Notes: a model not told the origin generated them from the letters alone. A stretch of 64,000 bases of DNA from an uncultured Clostridia bacterium (GCA_945912145.1 CAMEBF010000003.1:62001-126000), one strand, 5' to 3'; positions 53,489 to 62,613 are shown, numbered from the stretch's first letter. Translations and numbers: made by a program.

Positions 53489-55006
53489 ATGGATTCCGAT
53501 AAAAAGTATATTTTGTCGCTCGATCAGGGAACAACCAGTTCCCGTGCGATTCTTTTCGATAAAAACGGTCAGATCTCGGCCAAAGCGCAGTATGAGTTTC
53601 CGCAGATTTACCCGAAAGCCGGCTGGGTCGAGCATGACCCGATGGATATTCTGCGCAGCGAATACCGCGCCATTGCCGATGCTTTGATCGAAGGCGGCAT
53701 TGAAGCGAAAGACATCGCAGCTATCGGCATTACCAATCAGCGTGAAACTACGGTTCTGTGGGATAAAACAACGGGGCAGCCCGTTTATAACGCCGTCGTG
53801 TGGCAGTGCCGCAGAACGGCGGATATGGCGAAGCAGATCATTGAAGATAAGGAGCTTCGCAACTATATCAAAGAACATACCGGCCTGATTATCGACGCCT
53901 ATTTCTCTGCGACGAAGATCAAGTGGATTCTCGAAAATTCCGAGCGCGCACGGAAAGCCGCCAAAAAAGGCAATCTGCTGTTCGGTACGATTGAAACGTG
54001 GCTGATCTGGAAGCTGACCGGCGGCAAGGTTCATGTGACCGATTATTCCAACGCATGGAGAACCATGCTCTTTGACGTCGATAAGCTCTGTTGGGATGAA
54101 TACATCTGCGAGCGGCTCGGCATTCCGATGTCGATTTTGCCCAAGGTCGTGCCGTCGAGTCAGGTTTACGGCGAAGTGGCAGAGGGCATTCCCGGATTGG
54201 AGGCGCTTGCGGGCATTCCGATTGCCGGCGCCATCGGTGACCAGCAGGCGGCGCTCTTCGGGCAGGCGTGCTTCCGTCCCGGTCAGGCGAAAAATACCTA
54301 CGGTACCGGGTGTTTCTTGTTGATGAACACCGGCGGCAAACGTGTCAAATCCGAGCATAATCTGCTGACGGGCATCGCCTGGGGCATCGACGGCAGAGTG
54401 GAGTATTGTATTGAGGGTTCCGCTTTTAATGCGGGTTCGGTTATTCAGTGGCTGCGCGATGAAATGGAGATGATCTCATCGGCTCCCGAATGCGATCGGT
54501 TAGCAGAAAGCGTTCCCGACGCGAACGGTATCTACCTGGTTCCGGCGTTTACCGGCCTCGGCGCGCCGTATTGGGATATGTACGCCAGAGGCTGCGTCGT
54601 GGGACTGACAAGAGGCGTCAATAAGCGTCATTTCGCCAGAGCCGTGCTCGAGAGCATCGCGTTCCAGATGACGGATCTGCTCGAAGCGATGAAAGCGGAT
54701 TCCGATATTGATCTGACGGAGCTGCGCGTGGACGGCGGCGCAAGCGTCAGTAATATCATGATGCAGATTCAGGCAAATATGATTGAGACGACGGTCAACC
54801 GTCCCAAGGTTGTGGAGACGACCGCTCTGGGTGCGGCGTACTGCGCCGGTCTTGCCGTCGGGTTCTGGTCGAGCCGCTTGGAGATCGAGGGGCTGCGCGA
54901 AGTCTCCCGTGAATTCGTGCCGCAGCTTCGCAAAGAGGAACGCGACGCAATCTATGCAGGCTGGAAGAGAGCGGTTGAACGTTCAATGAAATGGGCGGAG
55001 AATTAG
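53489..55006 (+). CDS. glpK: glycerol kinase
   Basis: 505 residues, full length. ILSLDQGTTSSRAILFDKNG (phosphate loop), WVEHDPMDIL, GITNQRETTVLWDK, TYGTGCFLLMNTG and GLGAPYWDMYARGC are diagnostic of GlpK. It phosphorylates glycerol to sn-glycerol-3-phosphate. The start is ATG 53489, eight bases after GAGGAG. No facilitator or dehydrogenase gene is beside it; the partial glycerophosphodiesterase at 63595 is a possible functional partner. The region behind it is a hairpin array. Confidence 0.97.
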   Translation: MDSDKKYILSLDQGTTSSRAILFDKNGQISAKAQYEFPQIYPKAGWVEHDPMDILRSEYRAIADALIEGGIEAKDIAAIGITNQRETTVLWDKTTGQPVYNAVVWQCRRTADMAKQIIEDKELRNYIKEHTGLIIDAYFSATKIKWILENSERARKAAKKGNLLFGTIETWLIWKLTGGKVHVTDYSNAWRTMLFDVDKLCWDEYICERLGIPMSILPKVVPSSQVYGEVAEGIPGLEALAGIPIAGAIGDQQAALFGQACFRPGQAKNTYGTGCFLLMNTGGKRVKSEHNLLTGIAWGIDGRVEYCIEGSAFNAGSVIQWLRDEMEMISSAPECDRLAESVPDANGIYLVPAFTGLGAPYWDMYARGCVVGLTRGVNKRHFARAVLESIAFQMTDLLEAMKADSDIDLTELRVDGGASVSNIMMQIQANMIETTVNRPKVVETTALGAAYCAGLAVGFWSSRLEIEGLREVSREFVPQLRKEERDAIYAGWKRAVERSMKWAEN

Positions 55007-55116
55007 GCGGCATTTCATGCCGCCGGTGAAATCTGCCGCATAGCGGCAGGTGAAATATGCTTCGCATGTGAAATATCGGCTTTGCCAATGTGAAATATTT
55101 GCCTGCGGCAAATGTG
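55006..55116. repeat. mini-hairpin array with GTGAAAT spacers
   Basis: Five small inverted repeats are separated by four exact GTGAAAT heptamers at 55026-55032, 55050-55056, 55068-55074 and 55090-55096. Stems include GGCGGCAT/ATGCCGCC, CTGCCGC/GCGGCAG, ATGC/GCAT and ATTTGCC/GGCAAAT. Further weaker hairpins run to about 55165. It is laid out like the arrays at 6436 and 27189 but with another heptamer. Confidence 0.7.
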
Positions 55117-55176
55117 TCGGAAGCCCAGCGGGCTTGAATTGTATGCCTGCGGCGCATATCGTTGTTTAAAATGAAT

Positions 55177-55213
55177 CAAAAAGAGATAGGCGCGTCAGTC
55201 GTACCTATCTCTT
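55177..55213 (-). terminator. terminator of the ATC-hydrolase-like gene
   Basis: Minus strand AAGAGATAGG / CCTATCTCTT with a 13-base loop, then TTTTTG. Confidence 0.8.
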
Positions 55214-55229
55214 CTCATTTTACGGTATT

Positions 55230-55730
55230 TTATTTCTTTCGTCTTACAAAGCGGATCTGGCAGGTCTCGTCGCCTTTTGCGATCGTCGCCGGGAGATCAA
55301 GCTCGCAGCCGAAGCTTTCCGCAATGCCGCGGTCGCCGCACATCGCATGATCGCAGAGCATACGGATTTCTTCGTCCGTGCATCCCTGCTTCTGCCAGGC
55401 TTTCACAAGCGGGCAGTAGTGGAAGTCAATGTCCAGATGGTCGTCCGTGCAGCGTTTGATGTCCATTTCAAACATCCATTGAGCGGGTTTACTGAAGAGT
55501 GCCTTTTTCAATCCCTTGAGTGAGTCGCCGCCGCCGGCTTTTTTTCGCAGCTGGGCGCCCTGATACAGGCCGCAGCGACGGATTGCCGCCGGCGCGTATT
55601 CTTCGGGATCGAGACCTTTTTTCTTCGCTTCGTCGCACAGCAGATACATCCAGAGCGCACGGTGTTCGAGCTGTTCGCGGACCGCGACGACAATCGGATT
55701 TTTAATTTTCGGTTCATTGTGAATGCTCAT
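55230..55730 (-). CDS. L-2-amino-thiazoline-4-carboxylic acid hydrolase-family protein
   Basis: 166 residues. The pattern FHYCPLVKAWQKQGCTDEE, LCDHAMCGDRG and a final GDETCQIRF matches the ATC-hydrolase family as I know it. Named members open a thiazoline ring on the way to cysteine, but most are uncharacterised. It is cytosolic. Single gene with its own promoter (55787-55815) and terminator. The start has TAGGAGG. Confidence 0.8.
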   Translation of the reverse strand: MSIHNEPKIKNPIVVAVREQLEHRALWMYLLCDEAKKKGLDPEEYAPAAIRRCGLYQGAQLRKKAGGGDSLKGLKKALFSKPAQWMFEMDIKRCTDDHLDIDFHYCPLVKAWQKQGCTDEEIRMLCDHAMCGDRGIAESFGCELDLPATIAKGDETCQIRFVRRKK

Positions 55731-55786
55731 GTCTTTTTCCTCCTAAAATGTCCGGTTCTATCCGGGAGCCGTTCGCATCCTTCCCC

Positions 55787-55815
55787 ATTATACGACACCA
55801 TTATCCTTTTTTCAA
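55787..55815 (-). promoter_or_regulatory. promoter of the ATC-hydrolase-like gene
   Basis: Minus strand TTGAAA (55810-55815), 17-bp spacer, TATAAT (55787-55792). The leader is about 50 bases. Confidence 0.8.
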
Positions 55816-55887
55816 CCGAAAAATCAAAATGTCTGAAAATATGAATTGTATAAAATTACCGGAAAAAATTTTTTCGCGCTTTTGGTG

Positions 55888-55916
55888 TTGCTATTTTCGG
55901 TAGGATTTGATATACT
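55888..55916 (+). promoter_or_regulatory. promoter of serC-serA
   Basis: TTGCTA (55888-55893), 17-bp spacer, TATACT (55911-55916), about 60 bases before the serC ATG. Confidence 0.6.
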
Positions 55917-55976
55917 GTACCATAAGCAATTAAATGCTTTGCGAAAACATATTCGAATGATACGGAGGAGATACCA

Positions 55977-57059
55977 ATGGCAAGAGTTTATAATTTTTCA
56001 GCAGGTCCGTCCATGCTGCCTGAAGAAGTGCTCAAGAAGGCGGCAGAGGAGATGCTCGATTATCAGGGAAGCGGTCAGTCCGTTATGGAAATGTCGCACC
56101 GTTCCAAGGTTTTCGACGGCATCATCAAAGAGACGGAAGCCCTTTTCCGTGAGATTATGAACATCCCCGATAATTATAAGGTTCTGTTTTTACAGGGCGG
56201 CGCGTCCACGCAGTTTGCGGCCATTCCGCTCAATTTCATGAACGGCAGCGGCAAAGCGGATTACATCATCACCGGTCAGTGGGCGAAAAAGGCGTTCGCC
56301 GAAGCGAAAAAATACGGCGAAGCGCGCGCTGTCGCGTCCTCTGCGGACAAGACCTTTACGTATATTCCCAAAACGAAGCGTGAGGATTTCGATCCCGAAG
56401 CCGATTATGTCTACATCTGCATGAACAACACGATCTACGGCACGGTCTATCATGAGATCCCCGATGTCGGCGATATCCCGTTGATCGCGGACGTATCGTC
56501 CTGCTTCCTGTCGGAGCCTCTGGACGTGACGAAATTCGCGATGGTCTACGGCGGCGCACAGAAGAATGTCGCTCCCGCCGGTGTGACGATCTGCATCATC
56601 CGTGAGGATATGCTCGGCAAGGCGAGAGATATCACCCCGACCATGCTCGATTATAAGATTCAGGCGGACGCGGATTCCCTTTACAATACGCCTCCCTGCT
56701 GGAATATCTACATCACGAAGCTCGTTCTCGAGTGGATCAAAGGTCTCGGCGGCCTTGAGGCGATGAAAGCGAGAAACGAAAAGAAGGCAAAAGTCCTCTA
56801 TGATTTCCTCGATTCCTCGAAGATGTTCCGCGGCACGGTCGTTCCCGAAGATCGTTCGCTGATGAATGTTCCGTTTGTGACGGACAGCGAAGAGCTCAAC
56901 GCGAAATTCATCAAAGAAGCGGCGGATAACGGCTTTATTAACCTCAAAGGTCACCGTACGGTCGGCGGCATGAGAGCCTCGATCTATAACGCGATGCCGA
57001 TTGAGGGCGTGGAGAAGCTCGTCGCGTTTATGCAGAAATTTGAGCAGGAGAATTCCTGA
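55977..57059 (+). CDS. serC: phosphoserine aminotransferase
   Basis: 360 residues. VYNFSAGPSMLPEEVLKKA is the hallmark SerC N-terminus; EMSHRSKVFDGI, LFLQGGASTQFAAIPLNF and the PLP-lysine segment MVYGGAQKNVAPAG follow. It makes phosphoserine from phosphohydroxypyruvate and glutamate. It lies 23 bases before serA, giving the first two committed steps of serine synthesis in one operon. No serB gene is nearby. The start has GGAGGAG. Confidence 0.98.
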   Translation: MARVYNFSAGPSMLPEEVLKKAAEEMLDYQGSGQSVMEMSHRSKVFDGIIKETEALFREIMNIPDNYKVLFLQGGASTQFAAIPLNFMNGSGKADYIITGQWAKKAFAEAKKYGEARAVASSADKTFTYIPKTKREDFDPEADYVYICMNNTIYGTVYHEIPDVGDIPLIADVSSCFLSEPLDVTKFAMVYGGAQKNVAPAGVTICIIREDMLGKARDITPTMLDYKIQADADSLYNTPPCWNIYITKLVLEWIKGLGGLEAMKARNEKKAKVLYDFLDSSKMFRGTVVPEDRSLMNVPFVTDSEELNAKFIKEAADNGFINLKGHRTVGGMRASIYNAMPIEGVEKLVAFMQKFEQENS

Positions 57060-57082
57060 TTTTCCCGAAAGGAAGATGTTTT

Positions 57083-58240
57083 ATGTATAACATTTTAACT
57101 CTCAATAAGATTTCCAAAACCGGCCTGCAGCATTTTGATGCGGCGAAGTACGCCTGCGCCGATGATGTAGCGGCTCCCGACGCCGTCATCGTCCGTTCGG
57201 CTTCGATGCTCGATATGGAGATTCCGGAAAGTGTACTGGCGATTGCCAGAGCCGGCGCGGGATATAACAACATTCCCGTTGACAAATGCACCGAGCAGGG
57301 CATCTGCGTATTCAATACGCCCGGTGCGAACGCCAACGCCGTTAAGGAATTGACAATCTGCGGTCTGCTGCTCGCGTCCAGACGGATTGCTCCCGCAATC
57401 GACTGGTGCAAGACGCTCAAAGGCGAAGACGAGATCAGCAAAAAAATCGAAAAAGGCAAGTCCAACTTTGCCGGCCCCGAGATCATGGGCAAAACGCTCG
57501 GCGTGATCGGTTTGGGCGCCATCGGCGTCAAGGTCTGCAACGCGGCGGTCGGACTCGGCATGAAAGTCATCGGCTATGATCCTTTCCTGACGGATAAAGC
57601 GGCGGAAACGCTCGACAAGTCCATCACGATCACCTCGAAGACGGACGATATTTTCACGCTCAGCGATTATATCACCGTTCATGCGCCGCTGACGGATGAT
57701 ACCAAGGGCATCATCGGCAAAGACGCGTTTGCCAAGGCAAAGGACGGCGTTCGCGTGTTGAACTTCGCAAGAGGCGGACTTGTGGATAACGACGCAGTCA
57801 TCGATGCGATCAAAAGCGGAAAATGCGCAGCTTATGCCACGGATTTCCCGACCTGCGAAATGCTCGATCTCGACGGCGTCATCGCGCTGCCGCATCTCGG
57901 CGCGTCCACCCCTGAATCCGAGGAAAACTGCGCAGTCATGGCTGTCAACCAGATTGCCGAATATATCGAAAAGGGCAATGTCGTCAATTCCGTCAACCTG
58001 CCGTGCGTCTCCAAAGAGCTGCATGAGGGAGACAAACGCCTGACGGTTATCACAAAGGGCGACGTCAGCGACGAGATTTTTGCCGTGCTAACGAAGGTTG
58101 GCGTTCCCACGCAGAACGCGACAGCCTCGATCCGTAAGGAGACCGGCTACGTGATCGTAGACGCCGCGAATATCACAGCGGAAACGGCAGAAGCTGTCAA
58201 AACGGTCTCCGGCGTGCTTGCTGTCCGCGTAATTGGTTAA
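57083..58240 (+). CDS. serA: D-3-phosphoglycerate dehydrogenase
   Basis: 385 residues. The NAD loop LGVIGLGAIGVKVCNAAV, the catalytic Arg in LNFARGGLVDNDAV and the Glu/His pair in LPHLGASTPESEEN mark the D-2-hydroxyacid dehydrogenase family. GAGYNNIPVDKCTEQGI is typical of SerA. A C-terminal ACT-like domain (about 310-385) may give serine feedback. The start has AAAGGAAG. It is followed by a structured intergenic element. Confidence 0.96.
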   Translation: MYNILTLNKISKTGLQHFDAAKYACADDVAAPDAVIVRSASMLDMEIPESVLAIARAGAGYNNIPVDKCTEQGICVFNTPGANANAVKELTICGLLLASRRIAPAIDWCKTLKGEDEISKKIEKGKSNFAGPEIMGKTLGVIGLGAIGVKVCNAAVGLGMKVIGYDPFLTDKAAETLDKSITITSKTDDIFTLSDYITVHAPLTDDTKGIIGKDAFAKAKDGVRVLNFARGGLVDNDAVIDAIKSGKCAAYATDFPTCEMLDLDGVIALPHLGASTPESEENCAVMAVNQIAEYIEKGNVVNSVNLPCVSKELHEGDKRLTVITKGDVSDEIFAVLTKVGVPTQNATASIRKETGYVIVDAANITAETAEAVKTVSGVLAVRVIG

Positions 58241-58256
58241 TAGAATTTATATAAAA

Positions 58257-58417
58257 GTTTCGGTCGAGCCTTTACAAAGGCTCGTGGGGTCGAGGGGCAA
58301 AGCCCATCGTCGCGGTCCGCAGACCGCGAAATCTCTTTGTATAAAAAGCGCAGGAGGGTAGGAAAAACAGTCCGGTGTGACTGTTTTTCCGTAGGGAACC
58401 CTCGCCGGGGGTTCCCT
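58257..58417. repeat. structured intergenic element with four strong hairpins
   Basis: Contains CGAGCCTTT/AAAGGCTCG (58265-58284), GCGGTC/GACCGC (58312-58327), a 12-bp stem GGAAAAACAGTC/GACTGTTTTTCC (58361-58390) and GGGAACCC/GGGTTCCC (58394-58416). No ORF runs through it. I recall similar elements between genes of related gut Clostridia, so it may be a dispersed repeat or a structured RNA. Confidence 0.65.
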
Positions 58418-58449
58418 TGCTTCTTGATTCCTATCGAACTGATTTCAAA

Positions 58450-58482
58450 AAAAAGAGACCGAAGCCTTTTCGGTCTTTTTTC
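58450..58482 (+). terminator. terminator of the serC-serA transcript
   Basis: AGACCGAA pairs exactly with TTCGGTCT over a short loop and is followed by a T run. It lies about 20 bases before the next ATG. Confidence 0.85.
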
Positions 58483-58505
58483 TGTATAAGAAAAGAGGAA
58501 TATCC

Positions 58506-59618
58506 ATGAATCTAAATTTGTATATGCCCGTCAGAATCATCAGCGGACGCGGCTGTCTGAAAGAGAATGCCGATGTGCTAAAGCAGTTCGGCGATCAGTG
58601 TCTGATCGTCACCGGCGGTCACTCCGCAAAAGAGAGCGGCGCGCTCCGGGACGCGACGGAAAACCTTGAAAGACTCGGAATTTCTTATGAAATTTTCGAT
58701 GGGATCACGCAGAATCCCTATACCGAGGATTGCCGACGGGCAGGAGAGGCGGCGAGAAAATGCGGCGCACAGTTTATTTTCGGCATCGGCGGCGGCTCGC
58801 CGTTGGACGCATCCAAGGCGGTCGCGATCTATGCGGCGAACCCTGAACTGACCGCCGCGGATATCTATCTGCGGCAGTATAACAATGCGCCTCTTCCGGT
58901 CGTACTGGTCGGCACAACGGCGGGAACGGGCAGCGAAGTGACCGGTGTCGCAGTGCTGACGAACAGCGAAAACGGCATGAAAAAGAGCATCTCCGGTGCG
59001 GATTGTTACGCCGCCGTTTCGTTCTGCGATGCCGCCTATACGGCTTCCATGCCATATAGCGTGACCGTCTCGACCGCGCTTGACGCGTTTTCTCACGCCG
59101 CGGAATCGTACTTCTCTTCTGTCAGCAATGAGATGAGCGAACTATACGCAGAGAAGGCGTTTGCGCTTCTGAAAGACGGACTTTTCGGCTTTACCCGGAA
59201 CCGGAATCTGCCCGATGAAAACGGCAGAGAAACGCTTTACAGAGCGTCTCTCTTTGCCGGGCTTGCTCTCAATATCACGGGAACGTGCTTTCCGCATACA
59301 ATGGGATATATCCTGACGGAGGATTTTGCAATTCCTCACGGCAGAGCCTGCGCCGCGTTTTTGCCGGATTTTCTCATGATTGCGGAAAACGCCTGTCCCG
59401 AAAAGGCGAAAAAGCTTTACGAGCTGATGGGGACGAATCGCAACGAGCTTCTTTCGATGCTCGGAACGCTTGCCGCCGTCGATGTTGCCATGACGCGGGA
59501 GCAGGCGGAAAACTACGGCAAACGCTGGACGTCTCCCGTAAAAAATTTCAGCCGCACTCCGGGGCATTTTACGGCGGAGACGGCTGTGTCGATTCTGTTA
59601 AAATTCGTGAAAGACTAA
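58506..59618 (+). CDS. iron-containing alcohol dehydrogenase
   Basis: 370 residues of the group III Fe-ADH family. VTGGHSAKESGA, the NAD loop GIGGGSPLDASKA, TTAGTGSEVTGVAVL, and the metal histidines in DAFSHAAESYFSS, CFPHTMGYIL and IPHGRACAAFL are visible. It reduces an aldehyde or oxidises an alcohol with NAD(P); the substrate is not readable. The ATG at 58506 is poorly matched to a ribosome binding site (GAGGAA). Its stop overlaps the convergent phosphoesterase by four bases. Confidence 0.93.
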   Translation: MNLNLYMPVRIISGRGCLKENADVLKQFGDQCLIVTGGHSAKESGALRDATENLERLGISYEIFDGITQNPYTEDCRRAGEAARKCGAQFIFGIGGGSPLDASKAVAIYAANPELTAADIYLRQYNNAPLPVVLVGTTAGTGSEVTGVAVLTNSENGMKKSISGADCYAAVSFCDAAYTASMPYSVTVSTALDAFSHAAESYFSSVSNEMSELYAEKAFALLKDGLFGFTRNRNLPDENGRETLYRASLFAGLALNITGTCFPHTMGYILTEDFAIPHGRACAAFLPDFLMIAENACPEKAKKLYELMGTNRNELLSMLGTLAAVDVAMTREQAENYGKRWTSPVKNFSRTPGHFTAETAVSILLKFVKD

Positions 59619-60304
59619 ATCTTCAGACCCGTTTTTGCGTTGAGAATATTGCGAAAAACGGCGACCTGATTGCTCGAAATGTATTTGTCCGTGTGCATAC
59701 TGCCGAAGTACCACTTTTTATAGCGGCACTGGACGGCGAGCTCATCGAAAAAGGCGTTGAGTGCCGAGACGGAAAACTGTTCATTTTTCTGCATCAGCAG
59801 AAATTCGCGTGTCTTTGACGGCGGTTCGTGCGTGATAATCAGATCGACGTCGTAATTGACGCTTTCCAGACGATTGACGGCCGCCAGCAGCTCTTCCTTG
59901 GTGGGAATCTCGAGGCGGTCGTCCTCCGTATCGTCAAAGCGAAGCTCCGCTTCGGGCGATTCGCCGCCGCCCATCGTAAAGACTTTCATGCCCTCGATGG
60001 TGTAAATCTGTCCGCGCATCAGGTGGTAGAGGTTGCCGCAGATGTTGCGCGCTTTGCCGCCGTTCCAGTCCTCCGCCGGGAATTTATTCAGGATTTTGAA
60101 GTTCTCGTGTGTGCCGTCCACAAAGCAGATGTTGTATTTGCGTTTGCCTAAGTTCCTGAGAATTTTATCTTCATTCTTGGAATCATCCCAGATAAAACCG
60201 AAATCGCCGCACACAATCAGCGTGTCGTGCAGCTTCATGAATTTGAGCGCGTCTGCCGAAAGGCGGTTCGGATCGCCGTGAATGTCTCCGGTGATATATA
60301 CCAT
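59615..60304 (-). CDS. metallophosphoesterase
   Basis: 229 residues. YITGDIHGDPNRL, VCGDFGFIWDD, VDGTHENF, ITHEPPS and FGSMHTDK supply the calcineurin-like metal motifs (D-x-H, G-D, G-N/T-H, H, G-x-x-H). It resembles small cytosolic Ser/Thr phosphatase or phosphodiesterase-like proteins. The final motif reads GSMHTD rather than GHTH. The start has GGAGGA. It diverges from the D,D-carboxypeptidase gene. Confidence 0.92.
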   Translation of the reverse strand: MVYITGDIHGDPNRLSADALKFMKLHDTLIVCGDFGFIWDDSKNEDKILRNLGKRKYNICFVDGTHENFKILNKFPAEDWNGGKARNICGNLYHLMRGQIYTIEGMKVFTMGGGESPEAELRFDDTEDDRLEIPTKEELLAAVNRLESVNYDVDLIITHEPPSKTREFLLMQKNEQFSVSALNAFFDELAVQCRYKKWYFGSMHTDKYISSNQVAVFRNILNAKTGLKI

Positions 60305-60333
60305 ATTTTTCCTCCGAAAATTTCAGATTCTTA

Positions 60334-60362
60334 TTTACATTTCGCCTTTTTAATTGTATACT
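60334..60362 (+). promoter_or_regulatory. promoter of the D,D-carboxypeptidase gene
   Basis: TTTACA (60334-60339), 17-bp spacer, TATACT (60357-60362), 32 bases before the ATG. Confidence 0.65.
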
Positions 60363-60393
60363 TAATTATAGCACTAATGTGGTGGGTGTGTCT

Positions 60394-61788
60394 ATGAAAA
60401 AATCAATATTTTTTGTTATTTTTTTCATTCCGGCTTTCTTGCTGCTGTTTTCATTCGGCGCTTCGGCGGAATATTATAATATGAATCTCGAGGATATGCG
60501 TTCGGAAGCGTATCTGCTCGTCAATCTCGATACGGATACCGTCGTCTTTTCGCAGAATGCCGACGAAAAACTGCAATGCGCGTCGCTTGTCAAAACGACG
60601 ACGGCGATTCTGGTCGTCGAAAAATGTGAGAATCTTGACGCTGTTGTTACGGTTACGGAGTCGTCGCTGGCGCCGTTAAAGGGCATCTACAGTGCCTCGT
60701 GCGATCTGCAGGTCGGCGAGGAGATTTCCGTCCGGAATCTGCTTTATTGTATGCTGCTCGAAAACTCCAATGACGCGGCGAATGTGCTCGCGGAGTACAT
60801 CGGCGGCTCGATCGATAGTTTTGTAACGATGATGAACGATTTTGCAAAGTCGATCGGCTGTGAGAATACGAATTTTACCAATGCGCACGGACTCGACGAA
60901 GATGGGGAGTACACCACCGCTTACGACCAGTATCTGCTGACGCGTCATGCGATGGACAATTCCGTCATCGCTGCCATTGCCGCAACGGTGGATTATACCG
61001 TTCCGGCGACGAATCTATCCGACGCGCGTGAACTCAATACCGTTGTCGATATCATTGAAAACGGCTCGCGGTATTATTATGAATATGCGAAGGGCTTTCG
61101 TACCGGGCATACCGACGGCGCCAAACGGTGCGCTGCCGTGCTTGCGACGAAGGATGCCTATTCCTATATCGGCATTGTTCTCGGCTGCCCGAATGAGTGC
61201 ATCGACGACTGCGGTTATCCGGACAATACGGCACTTTATGAAGCGCGGCGGATGTTCCGCTGGGCGTTCAAAAACTTAAAAATGACGACGATCGCCGAAG
61301 CGACCGATATCATCACAGACGTTCCCGTTTCCCTTTCGACGCAGACCGATCATGTCCGTCTGATGCCCGAAAAGCAGATTCAGGCGCTGCTGCTGAGCAC
61401 GGTGGATGAATCGAGTCTCGAGTACATCTACGAAACGCAGGAGAATATCATGGCACCGGTTGAAAAGGGAGATGTGCTCGGTACCGTAAAAATCAAGTAT
61501 GCGGATAATGTGATCGCGTCGGTCAATCTTGTCGCAGGTGATTCCGTCAAAAGAAGTCCGATTCTTCATTTCGGCTATGTCGCCAAAACGGTTATTCTTT
61601 CACCGGTGTTTCTGATGATTCTGGCGGTCGTCTTGATCGGCGTTCTGCTTTATATTTTCATCATTTACAGCCGCTATAAAAAGAAGCAGGCTGAAACGAG
61701 AAAGCGTCTTCGCGAGATCAAAAACAGCAATTATGTCTCATCGGAGGACTTCGCCGAAATCAGAAAAGAAGCCGAAAAGAAGAAATAA
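60394..61788 (+). CDS. D-alanyl-D-alanine carboxypeptidase (DacA/DacF type)
   Basis: 464 residues. Signal peptide (FFVIFFIPAFLLLFSFGASA), then the peptidase with CASLVKTTT (S-x-x-K), LENSNDAANVL (S-x-N) and RTGHTDGAKRC in place of KTG. A PBP5 C-terminal beta domain and a C-terminal membrane helix (SPVFLMILAVVLIGVLLYIFI) with a basic tail follow. It trims peptidoglycan pentapeptides at the outer face of the membrane. Unlike the dockerin-linked paralogue at 31239, it keeps the canonical S-N and the membrane anchor. The ribosome binding site is weak (GGTGGGTG). Confidence 0.93.
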   Translation: MKKSIFFVIFFIPAFLLLFSFGASAEYYNMNLEDMRSEAYLLVNLDTDTVVFSQNADEKLQCASLVKTTTAILVVEKCENLDAVVTVTESSLAPLKGIYSASCDLQVGEEISVRNLLYCMLLENSNDAANVLAEYIGGSIDSFVTMMNDFAKSIGCENTNFTNAHGLDEDGEYTTAYDQYLLTRHAMDNSVIAAIAATVDYTVPATNLSDARELNTVVDIIENGSRYYYEYAKGFRTGHTDGAKRCAAVLATKDAYSYIGIVLGCPNECIDDCGYPDNTALYEARRMFRWAFKNLKMTTIAEATDIITDVPVSLSTQTDHVRLMPEKQIQALLLSTVDESSLEYIYETQENIMAPVEKGDVLGTVKIKYADNVIASVNLVAGDSVKRSPILHFGYVAKTVILSPVFLMILAVVLIGVLLYIFIIYSRYKKKQAETRKRLREIKNSNYVSSEDFAEIRKEAEKKK

Positions 61789-61793
61789 GCAAA

Positions 61794-61833
61794 CGACCGA
61801 CTGCTTTTTATGAACAGTCGGTCGATTTTTTTT
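61794..61833 (+). terminator. terminator of the D,D-carboxypeptidase gene
   Basis: CGACCGACTG pairs exactly with CAGTCGGTCG (10 bp), followed by ATTTTTTTT. It overlaps the end of the convergent DUF1275 gene. Confidence 0.9.
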
Positions 61834-62560
61834 AATGTCCTTTGGGAACTCTGTCAAGCATACCTTTTTCTTTCGTAAGATCGGCGTGAAGCAGGTCGAC
61901 GAACGTGAAGGTCAATAGGATTTCCGCGAACCAGATGGAGCGGATACCGAAGTAGCGGCTCAGCAGTGTCGAGAAAAACGCGCCGACGATGAATACGCCG
62001 ATCATGCCGGCATGGAAAAGGCTGCGTTTTAGGAAATTGTTCTCCGTCTTGTGCTTGAACCATTTGACGAGGTAAACGCCGCATTGACGGACGTGATTCG
62101 TGCAGAACGTTGTCGCCATCGGGATGTTCTCGGCTCTGCGGAACGTATTGTACTGCATCGAGCACATAAAGTTGACGATGACCTGCGCGATTTGCACGGG
62201 AGCTGCCTCCGGGATAAAACCGAGAATCAGCACGACCACGATCTCAAATCCGACGAAAACGGTGTCCCAGCGGACGTGAGAGTGTTTCTTGACCGTATTT
62301 GGCAGACATTCGGAGAGAATTGTGCCGCCGAGGTAAGCCGCCATCGGAATCAGATAGTAGAGTGCTTTTTTGAAATCGCCGTTTCCGATGGACATACCGA
62401 AAAGCAGGATATTTGCCGTCTGCGCGTTGCAAAAAACGCCGCCGCGGCATGAGTAGGTGTAACCGCCGTAAAAGCCGCCGATGCACATCATCAGGGCAAA
62501 AATCCACCATCTCTCGCATTCAAGCAGAAAATCGTCGTTTTCTTTTTTGATTTTTTCCAT
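61832..62560 (-). CDS. YoaK family (DUF1275) membrane protein
   Basis: 242 residues with about six transmembrane helices. MMCIGGFYGGYTYSCRGGVFCNAQTANILL is a conserved opening of this family, and TTFCTNHVRQCGVYL follows later. Function unknown. The start has GGAGTGA. It has no obvious promoter of its own, since a terminator for the upstream peptide gene lies 24 bases away, so partial readthrough is possible. Confidence 0.9.
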   Translation of the reverse strand: MEKIKKENDDFLLECERWWIFALMMCIGGFYGGYTYSCRGGVFCNAQTANILLFGMSIGNGDFKKALYYLIPMAAYLGGTILSECLPNTVKKHSHVRWDTVFVGFEIVVVLILGFIPEAAPVQIAQVIVNFMCSMQYNTFRRAENIPMATTFCTNHVRQCGVYLVKWFKHKTENNFLKRSLFHAGMIGVFIVGAFFSTLLSRYFGIRSIWFAEILLTFTFVDLLHADLTKEKGMLDRVPKGH

Positions 62561-62583
62561 TTTGTCACTCCGTCACGGTATCA

Positions 62584-62613
62584 TAAAAACACCGCCCGAT
62601 GAAGAGCGGTGTA
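62584..62613 (-). terminator. terminator of the second small peptide gene
   Basis: Minus strand ACACCGC / GCGGTGT hairpin followed by TTTTATG; 18 bases after the stop codon. Confidence 0.75.

Noticed and set aside
55006-55165. CRISPR array behind glpK
   Set aside because: The constant word is only seven bases, the intervals are palindromes of 11-17 bases, and no cas genes are in the window.
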